Shown here: positions 40,425-48,499 of the stretch, in pieces | Numbering within the stretch: position 1 is the stretch's first letter | How the letters are laid out: each line of letters begins with the position of its first letter | Source of the DNA: Oscillospiraceae bacterium | Lineage (GTDB): Bacteria > Bacillota > Clostridia > Oscillospirales > Ruminococcaceae | Assembly (NCBI GenBank): GCA_022835495.1 | Contig: BQOK01000001.1 | Location: forward strand, 3,224,001-3,288,000 | Reading direction: 5' to 3' | DNA: 64,000 bases | Program-made: the position numbers and the translations under genes | The notes under the pieces: generated by a model | Database searches by the model: none | Seen by the model: the letters and a program-made list of their open reading frames with translations, nothing else | What the model was told of the DNA's origin: nothing

Positions 40425-40984
40425 TTGGTATCCTTTTTCACGCAGCTCTTTGATGATCGCTGCTTTCTCGCCTTGAGTTGCGCTGCGTGCCTCTCTTCTC
40501 TCAAGGCGATCTCTTTTTTTATAACTTCATTCTCCGCCTTTATATACTCGTTTTCTGCCCGAAGCCGGATCAATTCTTCTCGTTCGGATTCATTCAGTGG
40601 CCTTGCTTCTTCCTTTTTCATTTGGGGTACCCCTTTACTTGGACGACCTTTTTTCATTTCTACCAGGCCATTATACCCCTTTGTTTTATAGTTTTGAACC
40701 CATTGATACAATAGTCTATCTTGAATACCGGCCTCGATTGCCACTGACACACAGGATTTTCCGGACATTACTTGGGATACTAGTTCCAGCCGTTCTTCTG
40801 GTGTCCAGTTCCTGTTGAAATTTTTGTGTTTCAGTGCTTCTGGACCGCGGCTATCCTCTGCTCTTACCCATAGTCTCACTTTATCCCGAAAGGATTTATC
40901 GCTAACACCTTCCGGCGTTTCTGGCCATTTTCCTTCTCGATACAGTTCTACACATTTCCTTTTGTACTCATATGTGTACCGCAT
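40421..40984 (-). CDS. IS150-like transposase OrfA
   Basis: A 187-aa two-HTH DNA-binding protein (RYTYEYKRKCVELYREGKWPE, and ERLELVSQVMSGKSCVSVAIEAGI). A Lys-rich linker and a coiled-coil C-terminus (ELIRLRAENEYIKAENEVIKK) follow. ATG 40984 follows GAGGGGG, which lies in a hairpin. A run of seven A on the coding strand (40520-40514) is a good -1 slippery site; the -1 frame stays open into orfB. Confidence 0.92.
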   Translation of the reverse strand: MRYTYEYKRKCVELYREGKWPETPEGVSDKSFRDKVRLWVRAEDSRGPEALKHKNFNRNWTPEERLELVSQVMSGKSCVSVAIEAGIQDRLLYQWVQNYKTKGYNGLVEMKKGRPSKGVPQMKKEEARPLNESEREELIRLRAENEYIKAENEVIKKEIALREERHAAQLKARKQRSSKSCVKKDTN

Positions 40985-40991
40985 AATAATA

Positions 40992-41021
40992 CCCCCTCTA
41001 CTGGGTGTCCAGTAAAGGGGG
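40992..41021 (-). promoter_or_regulatory. Hairpin hiding the orfA ribosome-binding site, second IS
   Basis: CCCCCTCTACTGG (40992-41004) and CCAGTAAAGGGGG (41009-41021) pair with one mismatch across GTGT. On the minus strand the promoter-distal arm is the GAGGGGG site of orfA. The design is the same as at 4043-4080. Confidence 0.7.
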
Positions 41022-41089
41022 TACATATCAGCCAAAGCGCGCCCCGTTTCTTTTTCATTTTTAAACCGCTCTTTGGGCCGGGCCGCGCG

Positions 41090-41932
41090 TCACTCCGTCC
41101 CGCCCGGCAAAGCCTGCGGCGCGGTGGGCGCGCCCGCGCCGCAGGGCGCGTCGAACCAGCGCCGGGCGCGCCATACATACAGCCCAAAGCACACGCCCGC
41201 GGCCAGCAGCACCGCTTCCATAATCCAGGGGCCCACCCAGGCGTTCAGCATCACCGCCAGGAAATTGAACAGGGTGTGCGCCAAAAGCGCCCCGGCGTAG
41301 TAAAGCGGCTTGCCCCGCTTCACCGCCGTGAACACCAGGCAGGTGCCGAACAGGTGGTACAGCACGGCGCTTACCCGCTCCACAAGGGCCAGCCCCACCA
41401 GCGCCGGCGTTGCAGCGGTAAGCTGGGCCGCCACCGCCTGCAGGGTGGCGGGGTCCACCCCCGAAAGGAACGCCGTTGCCGCCGCGCCCTGCGGGTCGGC
41501 CAGGGCGGCGCACAGGATCAGGTTGTTCACCTGCGACATGCCGGCGATCAGGATCACCTCGCACAGGCCGTGCCCCAGCCCAAAGCTGAGCATGCTCTTA
41601 TAGCTCAGCTTCTTTTTCAGAACAGCGGCGCCTGCAAGGCGCGCCGTCTCCTCAAACAGGCCGGCGGTGAAGCCCCCCACCACCAGCGCGTACACCGCCG
41701 TGTGGGCGGCAAAGCTCTGGAACCAGCTCTGGCCGCCCAGCACCTGTAAAAGCGGGATGCGCAGCACCATCTGGCTCACAAAAAAGCTCGCAAAGCCCAA
41801 AAACAGCGGCCCCGCGCTGATCTTTTTCATCACGCCCAGCACGATCAGCAGGATCACCGGCAGCACCACCGTGCAAAAGGCCGCAAACCCAAAGGCCGCC
41901 GGCTGCCCGCCCGAAAATACAACAGGGTCCAT
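41090..41932 (-). CDS. YhfC-family intramembrane protein (CPBP-protease-like)
   Basis: A 280-aa membrane protein with about eight hydrophobic helices. The YhfC family shares the CPBP metalloprotease motifs: EETAR (about residue 95) followed by FGLGHGLCEVILIAGMSQ and later ALLAHTLFNFLA. The Glu and His residues could bind metal. The role in this organism is unknown. ATG 41932 follows GAGGAACAGAG. It is next to the UPF0145 and MerR genes on the same strand. Confidence 0.85.
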   Translation of the reverse strand: MDPVVFSGGQPAAFGFAAFCTVVLPVILLIVLGVMKKISAGPLFLGFASFFVSQMVLRIPLLQVLGGQSWFQSFAAHTAVYALVVGGFTAGLFEETARLAGAAVLKKKLSYKSMLSFGLGHGLCEVILIAGMSQVNNLILCAALADPQGAAATAFLSGVDPATLQAVAAQLTAATPALVGLALVERVSAVLYHLFGTCLVFTAVKRGKPLYYAGALLAHTLFNFLAVMLNAWVGPWIMEAVLLAAGVCFGLYVWRARRWFDAPCGAGAPTAPQALPGGTE

Positions 41933-41977
41933 CTCTGTTCCTCCTTGCCGTCCGCGCGGTCCGGCCGCGCCCCGGCA

Positions 41978-42292
41978 TTACTGCAAAAATTTCACCGCGG
42001 TACCGTAGGCAATGCACTCGGCCGCGCCCTGCATCACGCTGGAAGAGGCAAAGCGCAGGCACACGATCGCGTCCGCCCCCAGGGCCTCGGCCTCCTTCAC
42101 CATGCGCCCCACGGCGATCTGCCGCGCCTCGCTCAGCATTTCGGTGTAAGCCACCACCTCGCCGCCTACCAGGGTCTTCATGGCGCTCATAAAGTCCTTG
42201 CCGAAGTTTTTGCTCTGCACCACGTTGCCCTTCACCACGCCCAGCGCCTCGTAAGGGCGGCCGGGCAGGCTTTCAGTAGTTACGATAAGCAT
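41978..42292 (-). CDS. UPF0145 (YbjQ-like) protein
   Basis: A 104-aa protein of the YbjQ/UPF0145 family, which forms pentameric rings and has no established function. Family features: MLIVTTESLPGRPYEALGVVKG, a Ser/Lys-containing SKNFGKDF, EARQIAVGRMVKEAEALGADAIVCLRF and a C-terminal GTAVKF. ATG 42292 lies inside the end of the MerR gene (overlap 20 nt) behind GGGGGAGAG, so the pair is co-translated. Confidence 0.9.
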   Translation of the reverse strand: MLIVTTESLPGRPYEALGVVKGNVVQSKNFGKDFMSAMKTLVGGEVVAYTEMLSEARQIAVGRMVKEAEALGADAIVCLRFASSSVMQGAAECIAYGTAVKFLQ

Positions 42293-42914
42293 CGATCTCT
42301 CCCCCTCGGATCTCCTTGATTCTCTGCCACAGCGCCAGCAGCGCGCCGCCCACAAAGACCAGCGGCGCCGCAAGCATGATAATGCTGATGCCCAGCGGCG
42401 GCGGCTCGGTGAGCACCGCCCAGCCCAGAATCCCTTCCAGCAGCAGCATCAGCGCCACAAAGGCCGCCGCCGCCAGCCACGCGCCGTGGTATTTCTTTTT
42501 CTTGTCCTGATTTTTGATGTCCGTAAAGCGCACCCCCTTTTCTTCCAGGGCCTGCATTTTTTCCAGCCGCTCGGCGGCGTCCAGGGTTCCCAGCAGGCCC
42601 GGCTGTTCGGTGAGCTCCTCGCACAGGGTGCGGGCGGTATCCAGGTTTTTGCGCCGGTGCTCCAGCGTGACCAGGTGCCGCCGCATGCCGTCGGCCAGCG
42701 TGAGCTTGCCCTCCAGCATGGTGCGGATCTCGTCCATCGGCACGTCCAGCTTGCGCAGCAGCTTGATGCGCTGCAGCCGCTCCACATCCTCGTCGGAATA
42801 GTTGCGGTAGCCGTTGCCCGCCTCCCGCCGGGGGGCCAGCAGGCCCTCCTTTTCATAAAAGCGGATATTCTTCTGGGTCATGCCCACCAGGGTCTCCACC
42901 TGCTTGATCTGCAC
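42273..42914 (-). CDS. MerR-family regulator with two C-terminal membrane helices
   Basis: A 213-aa protein. MerR helix-turn-helix at residues 1-70 (LVGMTQKNIRFYEKEGLLAPRR, NYSDEDVERLQRIKLLRKLDVPMDEIR) and a coiled coil (75-130). Two hydrophobic segments follow: AWLAAAAFVALMLLLEGILGWAVL and SIIMLAAPLVFVGGALLALW. No effector Cys cluster is visible. A membrane-bound MerR that senses envelope state is one interpretation (inference). Coupled to the UPF0145 gene. Confidence 0.9.
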   Translation of the reverse strand: MQIKQVETLVGMTQKNIRFYEKEGLLAPRREAGNGYRNYSDEDVERLQRIKLLRKLDVPMDEIRTMLEGKLTLADGMRRHLVTLEHRRKNLDTARTLCEELTEQPGLLGTLDAAERLEKMQALEEKGVRFTDIKNQDKKKKYHGAWLAAAAFVALMLLLEGILGWAVLTEPPPLGISIIMLAAPLVFVGGALLALWQRIKEIRGGEIDAYRNY

Positions 42915-43015
42915 GGGGTCTCACCTCTTTATGCACTCAATGTAAACCCTCCACCAGGGGGAAGGTCAAGGCCTTTTTGCGCGCTTTTGCAAATTTTCTT
43001 TTTGCCCTGCTCTTT

Positions 43016-44197
43016 TCAGAAATAGCTGCGGATCTGGAACTTATCCACCTCTTCCACCTTTTCCTCGATCAGGTTCTTGTGGGCAAAGTCCCAGTGCACC
43101 GGAATGGCCTTGTTGCGGGTCAGCCGCAGCAGCTCCTCCACCCGCTTTTTCTCCTCCGCGCCGTACAAAAGGTAGGCTGCGCCCTCCTTCTTGGCCCGGC
43201 CGGTGCGGCCGATGCGGTGGGTGTAATACTCGTTCGAGCCGGGCACCTCGTAGTTCACCACCACGTCCACGTCCTCCACGTCGATGCCGCGGGCCGCCAC
43301 GTCGGTGGCCACCAGCACCGCGATCTTGCCCTCGCGGAAGCGGCCCATGATCTTGTTGCGCTCCACCTGCGAAAGGTCGCCGTGCAAACAGTCCGCCACA
43401 AAGTTCAGCCGCACCAGCTGGTTGGTCAGGGTGGCGGTGGTGAATTTTGTATTGCAGAACACAATGGCCCGCTTGTAGCCCCCGCTGATGAGCAGCTGCG
43501 CCAGGTCGGCCAGCTTGTTGCGGCCGGTGGTGCACAGCATGTACTGGGTGATCCGGGGCTGGCTGTCCAGCACCGGCTGCACCGAGATCTCGGCCGCGTT
43601 TTTCTGATACAGCCAGCCGATGTCCATCACCTCGCGGCTGATGGTGGCGCTGAACATCGAAAGGCTCTTGCGGGCCTTCATCGCGTCAATGATCTTGCGC
43701 ACATCCTTGTAAAAGCCCATGTCCAGCATTTCGTCCGCCTCGTCCAGCACGATGTTCTCCACCGCGCGCACGTCGATGGTGCGGTGCTGCATGTGGTCCA
43801 TCAGGCGGCCCGGGGTGGCCACCACGATCTGGCAGCCCCGCTTGAGCTGGTCGATCTGCTTTTGCATGTTGGCGCCGCCGTACACGCAGGCAATGCGCAC
43901 CTCGGGCAAAAAGTGGCACAGGTCCTCCAGGTCCTCGGCGATCTGCTGCGCCAATTCCCGGGTGGGCGCCAGGATCACCGCCTGGGGCGTCTTGCGGCTG
44001 CGGTCCATCCGCTCAATGATGGGGATGCCGAAAGCGCAGGTCTTGCCGGTGCCGGTGGGCGCCTTGGCGATCACGTCCTGCCCCGCCAGCATCACCGGAA
44101 TGGCCTTTTCCTGCACCTCGGTCATGTCGGTAAAGCCCATGCGCTCCACCGCCTGCAAAATTTCCGGGCTCACGCCCCGTAGCTCCTGATACAGCAT
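43016..44197 (-). CDS. DEAD-box RNA helicase
   Basis: A 393-aa ATP-dependent RNA helicase with only the two RecA-like domains. Motif I APTGTGKTCAFGIP, Ia PTRELAQQ, II DEAD in VLDEADEMLDMGF, III SAT in MFSATISRE, IV RAIVFCNT, V ATDVAARGID, VI HRIGRTGR. There is no long basic or DbpA-type C-terminal extension, unlike CshA. ATG 44197 follows GGAGAAAA. It likely helps fold or turn over RNA; the exact role is unknown. Confidence 0.95.
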   Translation of the reverse strand: MLYQELRGVSPEILQAVERMGFTDMTEVQEKAIPVMLAGQDVIAKAPTGTGKTCAFGIPIIERMDRSRKTPQAVILAPTRELAQQIAEDLEDLCHFLPEVRIACVYGGANMQKQIDQLKRGCQIVVATPGRLMDHMQHRTIDVRAVENIVLDEADEMLDMGFYKDVRKIIDAMKARKSLSMFSATISREVMDIGWLYQKNAAEISVQPVLDSQPRITQYMLCTTGRNKLADLAQLLISGGYKRAIVFCNTKFTTATLTNQLVRLNFVADCLHGDLSQVERNKIMGRFREGKIAVLVATDVAARGIDVEDVDVVVNYEVPGSNEYYTHRIGRTGRAKKEGAAYLLYGAEEKKRVEELLRLTRNKAIPVHWDFAHKNLIEEKVEEVDKFQIRSYF

Positions 44198-44325
44198 ATT
44201 TTTTCTCCATTCCCCGCCCGCCCCAGCCTGCCGCCGGGCCGCGGGCACGTTTTTATTCCATAAGTTTTCTTATTATACCACATAGCGGCGGGAAAAGGAA
44301 CGGTCCACCCCCTGTAAATCCAGCC

Positions 44326-44374
44326 AAAAAAAAGGCGGGGCGGGGGAAAAACTCCCCGCGCCCCGCCTTTTTTT
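44326..44374. terminator. Bidirectional terminator
   Basis: AAAAAAAAGGCGGGGCG (44326-44342) pairs with CGCCCCGCCTTTTTTT (44358-44374, one offset), around a GGGGAAAAACTCCCC inner hairpin. It ends the sigma factor/DUF2461-like operon. Confidence 0.9.
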
Positions 44375-44387
44375 GCTTTGCCGCGCT

Positions 44388-45080
44388 TTACCCTTTCCCC
44401 GGCCGCTCGGGCAGCTTGTAGCCCTCCAGCGCCCGGTTCAGGTAATCGTTGAAGGGGCGCATGCGCAAAAACGCGTCCGCCGCCTGCCGCAAAAACGCGT
44501 CCCGGTCGGCCACGGCCTCGTCCGCCAGGTGGTATTCCAGCGCCCAGCTCTTGTATTTTAAGTATTCGCTCTGGGGCAGCGCCGGGTCAAACCCCTGGGG
44601 CACCTTTTTCAGCTTTTCGCCCACCAGCTCAAAGTTCTTTTCAAAAAACGGCTCCTGCACGATCTGCAAAAACTCCGCCCCGTTTTCCGCCAGCTCCTCC
44701 CGGATGCGCGCCGTGGCCCCCGGGAACATCGAGGCGTAAAGCCCGCCGCCCAAAAACACATTTCCCGGCTCCAGGTGCAGGTAATACCCCACCGGGATGG
44801 GCATGCGCCCCGCCGGGCCGATGTGCGCCCGGAACGCGGCCTTGTAGGGCGATTTGTCGCTGCTGAAGCGGGTGTCCCGGTTCATGCGGAAGATCAGGTC
44901 CTTTGCCTTCAGGCCCGCCACCCCGGCGTCGTGCAGCGCCAGCTCGCCCGCCAGCGCCTGCACCAGCGCCTCAAACCCGGCCGCGGCGGCCTGCTGCTCT
45001 TTTTTGTGGGCGTGCATCCATTCCAGGCTGTTGTTGGCCGCCAGCTGCGCCAAAAATTCCAGCATCCCGTCCTGTTTCAT
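44388..45080 (-). CDS. DUF2461/TIGR02453-family protein
   Basis: A 230-aa cytoplasmic protein of unknown function. Family features: FLAQLAANNSLEWMHAHKKE near the N-terminus, KDLIFRMNRDTRFSSDKSPYKAAFRAHIGP, YYLHLEPGNVFLGGGLY and LEYHLADEAVADRDAFL. Length is normal. ATG 45080 overlaps the sigma-factor stop (ATGA) behind GGAGGAACTGGA. Confidence 0.9.
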   Translation of the reverse strand: MKQDGMLEFLAQLAANNSLEWMHAHKKEQQAAAAGFEALVQALAGELALHDAGVAGLKAKDLIFRMNRDTRFSSDKSPYKAAFRAHIGPAGRMPIPVGYYLHLEPGNVFLGGGLYASMFPGATARIREELAENGAEFLQIVQEPFFEKNFELVGEKLKKVPQGFDPALPQSEYLKYKSWALEYHLADEAVADRDAFLRQAADAFLRMRPFNDYLNRALEGYKLPERPGKG

Positions 45081-45940
45081 TCCAGTTCCTCCCGTTCCAT
45101 CGCCGCGACCCGGGCATAGGGATCCGAGCGCAGGAATTCCTTCAAAAATGCCCGCGCCGCCGGGGTGGCCCGGTAGGCCGGGAACGCCGCGAACACGCGC
45201 GACAGGTCGTCGATCTCCTCCATGGCGCTCACGCAGTCCTGCAGCACCTGTGCGCCGGGCTCCAGCCCGGGAAAGGCCAGGTGCCGGGGGTCCAGCCGGT
45301 GGGTGGCCACCGCGTAGTCCACCCGGCGCGCGCAGGCGCACCGCCCCCCGGCAAGGCCGCAGTATTCCCCAAGAAATGCCGCCATCCGCTTCCGCAGGCG
45401 CGAGAGCCGCTGCCGGTACGCCTCGGGGGTCATTTCCAGCATCTCGGCCGCCACCCGGCTGTCCACCTTGAACATGGTGCCCAAAATAAAAATGCACCGG
45501 TCCTGCGGCTCAAAGCATTGCAGCATCACGTTCGAGCACGAGAGCTTGAGCTCCTTTTCCAGCAGCGCCCGGTCCACCCCGCCCGAAAGGTCGGGCATGT
45601 CCTGTTCGCGGCCGCTGGCAATGTCCTCGCCGTATTCCTCAAAGCTCAGCGGGTGCTGGGCAAACAGGTGCTTGCGGTAGCTCTGCAGGTGGTTCGCCGC
45701 CACCCGGAACACCCAGGTGGTAAAGGCGCTCTGCCCCTTAAAGGTGGCAAGGCGGGTCATCACCTTCACCAGGATCTCCTGGGTGGCGTCCTCCGCGTCG
45801 GGCACGGTGCCCAGCATGCGCAGCGCCAGGTTGAACACCAGGTCCTGCACGCTGCCCAGCAGCTCCTCCAGCGCGGCCTTGTCGCCTTTTACGGCCCGCT
45901 CCACCAGCGCGGGAACGAGTTCAGTTTTTTCTTGTTCCAT
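45077..45940 (-). CDS. ECF-like sigma factor with long C-terminal extension
   Basis: A 287-aa sigma-70-family protein. Region 2 (about 25-95: FNLALRMLGTVPDAEDATQEIL, TFKGQSAFTTWVFRVAANHL) and region 4 (about 130-190: RCIFILGTMFKVDSRVAAEMLEMTPEAYRQRLSRLRKRM). A further 95 residues include a small CGLAGGRCAC cluster and lead to an Ala-rich C-terminus. Group-IV factors usually stop after region 4, so the tail may be regulatory. GGAGGTGAAAGC precedes ATG 45940. No anti-sigma gene is adjacent. Confidence 0.87.
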   Translation of the reverse strand: MEQEKTELVPALVERAVKGDKAALEELLGSVQDLVFNLALRMLGTVPDAEDATQEILVKVMTRLATFKGQSAFTTWVFRVAANHLQSYRKHLFAQHPLSFEEYGEDIASGREQDMPDLSGGVDRALLEKELKLSCSNVMLQCFEPQDRCIFILGTMFKVDSRVAAEMLEMTPEAYRQRLSRLRKRMAAFLGEYCGLAGGRCACARRVDYAVATHRLDPRHLAFPGLEPGAQVLQDCVSAMEEIDDLSRVFAAFPAYRATPAARAFLKEFLRSDPYARVAAMEREELE

Positions 45941-46103
45941 TGTGCTTTCACCTCCATAAAATTAGACCGCGCGCCGCGGCGTTTGTGACACGCTTTTCCG
46001 CAAAAGGCCGCAAAAATTTTTCAGCCCCGCTTTCCGCCCCGCGGTGCGGCCGCTTCGCGGGGGCAAGCGCGCCGCTTTGCGGCGCGCGCCGGCCCAAAAA
46101 GCC

Positions 46104-46145
46104 AAAAAGGCAGCGGCAAGCGCCCCGCGCTCCCCCGCTGCCTTT
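46104..46145 (-). terminator. Terminator of the pyr operon
   Basis: On the minus strand AAGGCAGCGG (46144-46135) pairs with CCGCTGCCTT (46116-46107), then TTT GGC TTTTT. It lies about 45 bp after the pyrE stop. Confidence 0.8.
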
Positions 46146-46190
46146 CCATGCCCCAACAAAGCCCGGCCCGCAGCGCCCTACGCCCGGGTC

Positions 46191-46787
46191 TTATTTGTTC
46201 TCGGCCTTTTCCTTCATCTTGCGGCTGCCCAGGTGCACCAGCGGCAGCCTGCCCTCTTTGCAGATCGGGCACTCCTCCGGCAGGTAGTTGGGCAGGTCCA
46301 GCCTTGCGGCGCTGGCCACGATCTCAATGGGGCTCGGCGCCTCGGGCTTGGTGCGGTCCACCACGCAGGCAATGCCCACGCACACGCCGCCGTTCTCCTC
46401 AATGATCTTTTTGGTTTCCAGGCTGGAAACGCCGGTGGTCACCACGTCCTCCGCAATCACGCACCGCTCCCCCGGCTTGATCTCAAAACCGCGGCGCAGG
46501 GCCATCTCGTTGTCCACCCGCTCGGTAAAAATGGCGCGCTTGCCCAGCTGGCGGCCCAGCTCGTAGGCGTACACAATGCCGCCCATGGCCGGGCCCACCA
46601 CCACGTCCACGCCCAGTTCCCGCAGCTTGTCCGCCACCGGGGCCATCACCACGGCCGCCTTGTCCGGGTATTGCTGCAATTTTGCCATCTGGCAGTAAGC
46701 GCCCGAGTGCCGCCCGCTGGAAAGTAAAAAGTGCCCCTCCAAAAAGGCGCCGCACTCCTTCAGAACCTCGATCGCGTTGCTCATCAT
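46191..46787 (-). CDS. pyrE: Orotate phosphoribosyltransferase
   Basis: A 198-aa enzyme that makes OMP from orotate and PRPP in pyrimidine synthesis. Features: GHFLLSSGRHSGAYCQMAKL, VVVGPAMGGIVYAYELGR, AIFTERV and the PRPP-binding CVIAEDVVTTGVSSLETKKI. A C-terminal Cys pair (CPICKEG) is present. ATG 46787 (or 46784) follows AAAGGAG. Last gene of the pyrC-F-K-D-E operon. Confidence 0.96.
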   Translation of the reverse strand: MMSNAIEVLKECGAFLEGHFLLSSGRHSGAYCQMAKLQQYPDKAAVVMAPVADKLRELGVDVVVGPAMGGIVYAYELGRQLGKRAIFTERVDNEMALRRGFEIKPGERCVIAEDVVTTGVSSLETKKIIEENGGVCVGIACVVDRTKPEAPSPIEIVASAARLDLPNYLPEECPICKEGRLPLVHLGSRKMKEKAENK

Positions 46788-46826
46788 TTTTCTCCTTTTT
46801 GTATTATATCGTTTATTTTATACAGG

Positions 46827-47738
46827 TTATCCCCTGGCGCAGCCCCGGATCTCTTCCAGGCTCTGCACCCCGTGGGCCTCCATCCATTCGGCGATCTCGC
46901 GGCTGATCCGCCCGCAGGAGCGGGGGTCCATAAAGTTTGCGGTGCCCACCTGCACCGCCGCCGCGCCCGCCATAATGAATTCCAGCGCGTCCGCGCCGGT
47001 GGCAATGCCTCCCAGCCCGATCACCGGCACGTCCACCGCGCCGCAGGCCTGCCACACCATGCGCAGGGCAATGGGCTTTACCGCCGGGCCCGAAAGCCCC
47101 GCGAACAGGTTGTTGAACACCGGCCTGCGCCGCTCCAGGTCAATGGCGCAGGCCTGGAAGGTGTTCACCAGGCTCAGCGCGTCCGCCCCCGCCTCCACGC
47201 AGGCCGCCGCCATTTGGCCAATATCCTCGGCCTGGGGGCTCAGCTTTACCACCAGCGGCTTTTTGCACGCCGCCCGCACCCGGCCCACCACCTCTTTGGC
47301 GCTGGCGGCCTTGATGCCGTAGGCAATGCCCCCCTCCTTCACGTTGGGGCAGCTGATGTTCAGCTCGATAAAATCCACCTCTGTGGCGTCCAGCAGGGCC
47401 GCGCCCTGCTCGTAATCCTCCACGCTGCCGCCGCCCAGGTTTGCAAACACCGCGGTGCCCAGGGTCAGCATGCGGGGCAGCTCCTGTTCAATAAAATGCG
47501 CAACGCCCGGGTTCTGCAGCCCGATGCTGTTCATCAGCCCGGCGGGCGTTTCCAGCAGGCGCTCGCCCTCGTTGCCGTATTTGGGGGCCAGGGTCAGCCC
47601 CTTGCTGCACACCCCGCCCAGGGCCGAAAGGTCCAGGATGTCGGCGTATTCCTCGCCGTAGCCAAACGTGCCCGAGGCCGCAATCACCGGCCCCGCCAGC
47701 TCCCGGCCCAAAAAGTTCACCTTCAACGAAACGCTCAT
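46827..47738 (-). CDS. pyrD: Dihydroorotate dehydrogenase, catalytic subunit (class 1B)
   Basis: A 303-aa FMN enzyme that oxidises dihydroorotate and passes electrons to PyrK. Features: VIAASGTFGYGEEY, ALGGVCSKGLTLAPKYGNE, MNSIGLQNPG, FIELNISCPNVKEGG with the catalytic Cys, VVKLSPQ, LSLVNTFQA and the FMN phosphate site GLGGIATGADALEF. Start ATG 47738 overlaps the pyrK stop (ATGA). Confidence 0.96.
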   Translation of the reverse strand: MSVSLKVNFLGRELAGPVIAASGTFGYGEEYADILDLSALGGVCSKGLTLAPKYGNEGERLLETPAGLMNSIGLQNPGVAHFIEQELPRMLTLGTAVFANLGGGSVEDYEQGAALLDATEVDFIELNISCPNVKEGGIAYGIKAASAKEVVGRVRAACKKPLVVKLSPQAEDIGQMAAACVEAGADALSLVNTFQACAIDLERRRPVFNNLFAGLSGPAVKPIALRMVWQACGAVDVPVIGLGGIATGADALEFIMAGAAAVQVGTANFMDPRSCGRISREIAEWMEAHGVQSLEEIRGCARG

Positions 47739-48499
47739 TCGCAGAACACCTCCTCGGCGTTGAACACCGGCCCGTCCTTGCACACGCTCCTGCCGCCCCC
47801 TGTGGTGTGGCAGGTGCAGCCAAGGCAGGCCCCCACGCCGCAGGCCATCTTCTTTTCCAGGCTCACAAGGCAGGCCGTGCCCTTTTCCCGGCACAGGGCC
47901 GCCGTGGCCCGCATCATGGGCTCGGGCCCGCAGCACAGCGCCATGTCGTACTCCTCGGGCCGCAGCAGCTCGGTCACCAGGCCGTGAAAGCCCGCGCGCC
48001 CGCTGTCGGTGGCCACGAACACCCGGCCGCACAGCGGCAAAAACCGCTCCATGCCGTAGGGCTCGTCCCGGAAGCCGCAGTAAAGGTCGGCCTTTACGCC
48101 CCGGGCGGCCAGCGCCTTGGCCAGCTCGTACAGGGGCGCCGTGCCGATGCCCCCGCCCACCAGCGCCACTCGCCCCCGGATGTGCTCCACCGGGAAGCCG
48201 TTGCCCGAGGGGCCGGTCAAACTCAGGCTGTCGCCCGGCCGCAGCGCCGCCAGCATGCGGGTGCCCGGGCCCTTTATCTCATACAGGAATTGCACCGTGC
48301 CGGTCAGCGGGTCGTAGCTGTGTAGGCTGATGGGCCGGCTCAGCAGCGGCGCCGCGTCGATGGGCCAGCACCGCAGCATAAAAAACTGCCCCGCCCGGGG
48401 CGCTTTGTCGCGCCGGGGCCAGCTGGTGGTCATCAGGCGGATGTGTTCCGCCGGGGCCTCGTGGGCCAGTACCTTTACCTCACAGGCTGTTGCAGGCAT
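47735..48499 (-). CDS. pyrK: Dihydroorotate dehydrogenase electron-transfer subunit
   Basis: A 254-aa FAD and [2Fe-2S] protein that links PyrD to NAD. FAD-binding RPISLHSYD, NAD-binding VALVGGGIGTAPLYELAKAL and LCCGPEPMMRA, then the cluster ligands in CGVGACLGCTCHT and VCKDGPVFNAEEV. ATG 48499 lies 20 nt inside the end of pyrF. Confidence 0.95.
   Translation of the reverse strand: MPATACEVKVLAHEAPAEHIRLMTTSWPRRDKAPRAGQFFMLRCWPIDAAPLLSRPISLHSYDPLTGTVQFLYEIKGPGTRMLAALRPGDSLSLTGPSGNGFPVEHIRGRVALVGGGIGTAPLYELAKALAARGVKADLYCGFRDEPYGMERFLPLCGRVFVATDSGRAGFHGLVTELLRPEEYDMALCCGPEPMMRATAALCREKGTACLVSLEKKMACGVGACLGCTCHTTGGGRSVCKDGPVFNAEEVFCE

Larger units (their letters stand above)
39567..41030 (-). 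mobile_element. IS3-family (IS150-like) insertion sequence, 1464 bp, intact ends
   Basis: Perfect 12-bp ends TGATATGTACCC (39567-39578) and its complement (41019-41030), with a second matching block CTGGACAC inside. A 3-bp target duplication GCC flanks it (39564-39566, 41031-41033). It encodes orfA and orfB with an A7 frameshift site. It is unlike the element at 2814-4116 in ends and proteins and is visibly AT-richer than host genes. Confidence 0.93.
39542..41048. terminator. Second intrinsic terminator split by an IS element
   Basis: Removing the IS (39567-41030) and one GCC duplication restores AACGGGGCGCGCTT (39542-39555) and AAGCGCGCCCCGTT (41035-41048), a 14-bp perfect stem. A 12-nt loop lies between them, followed by TTCTTTTT on the plus strand and TTTT on the minus strand. 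It would have ended the minus-strand operon of the YhfC-type gene (41090-41932). Confidence 0.85.
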
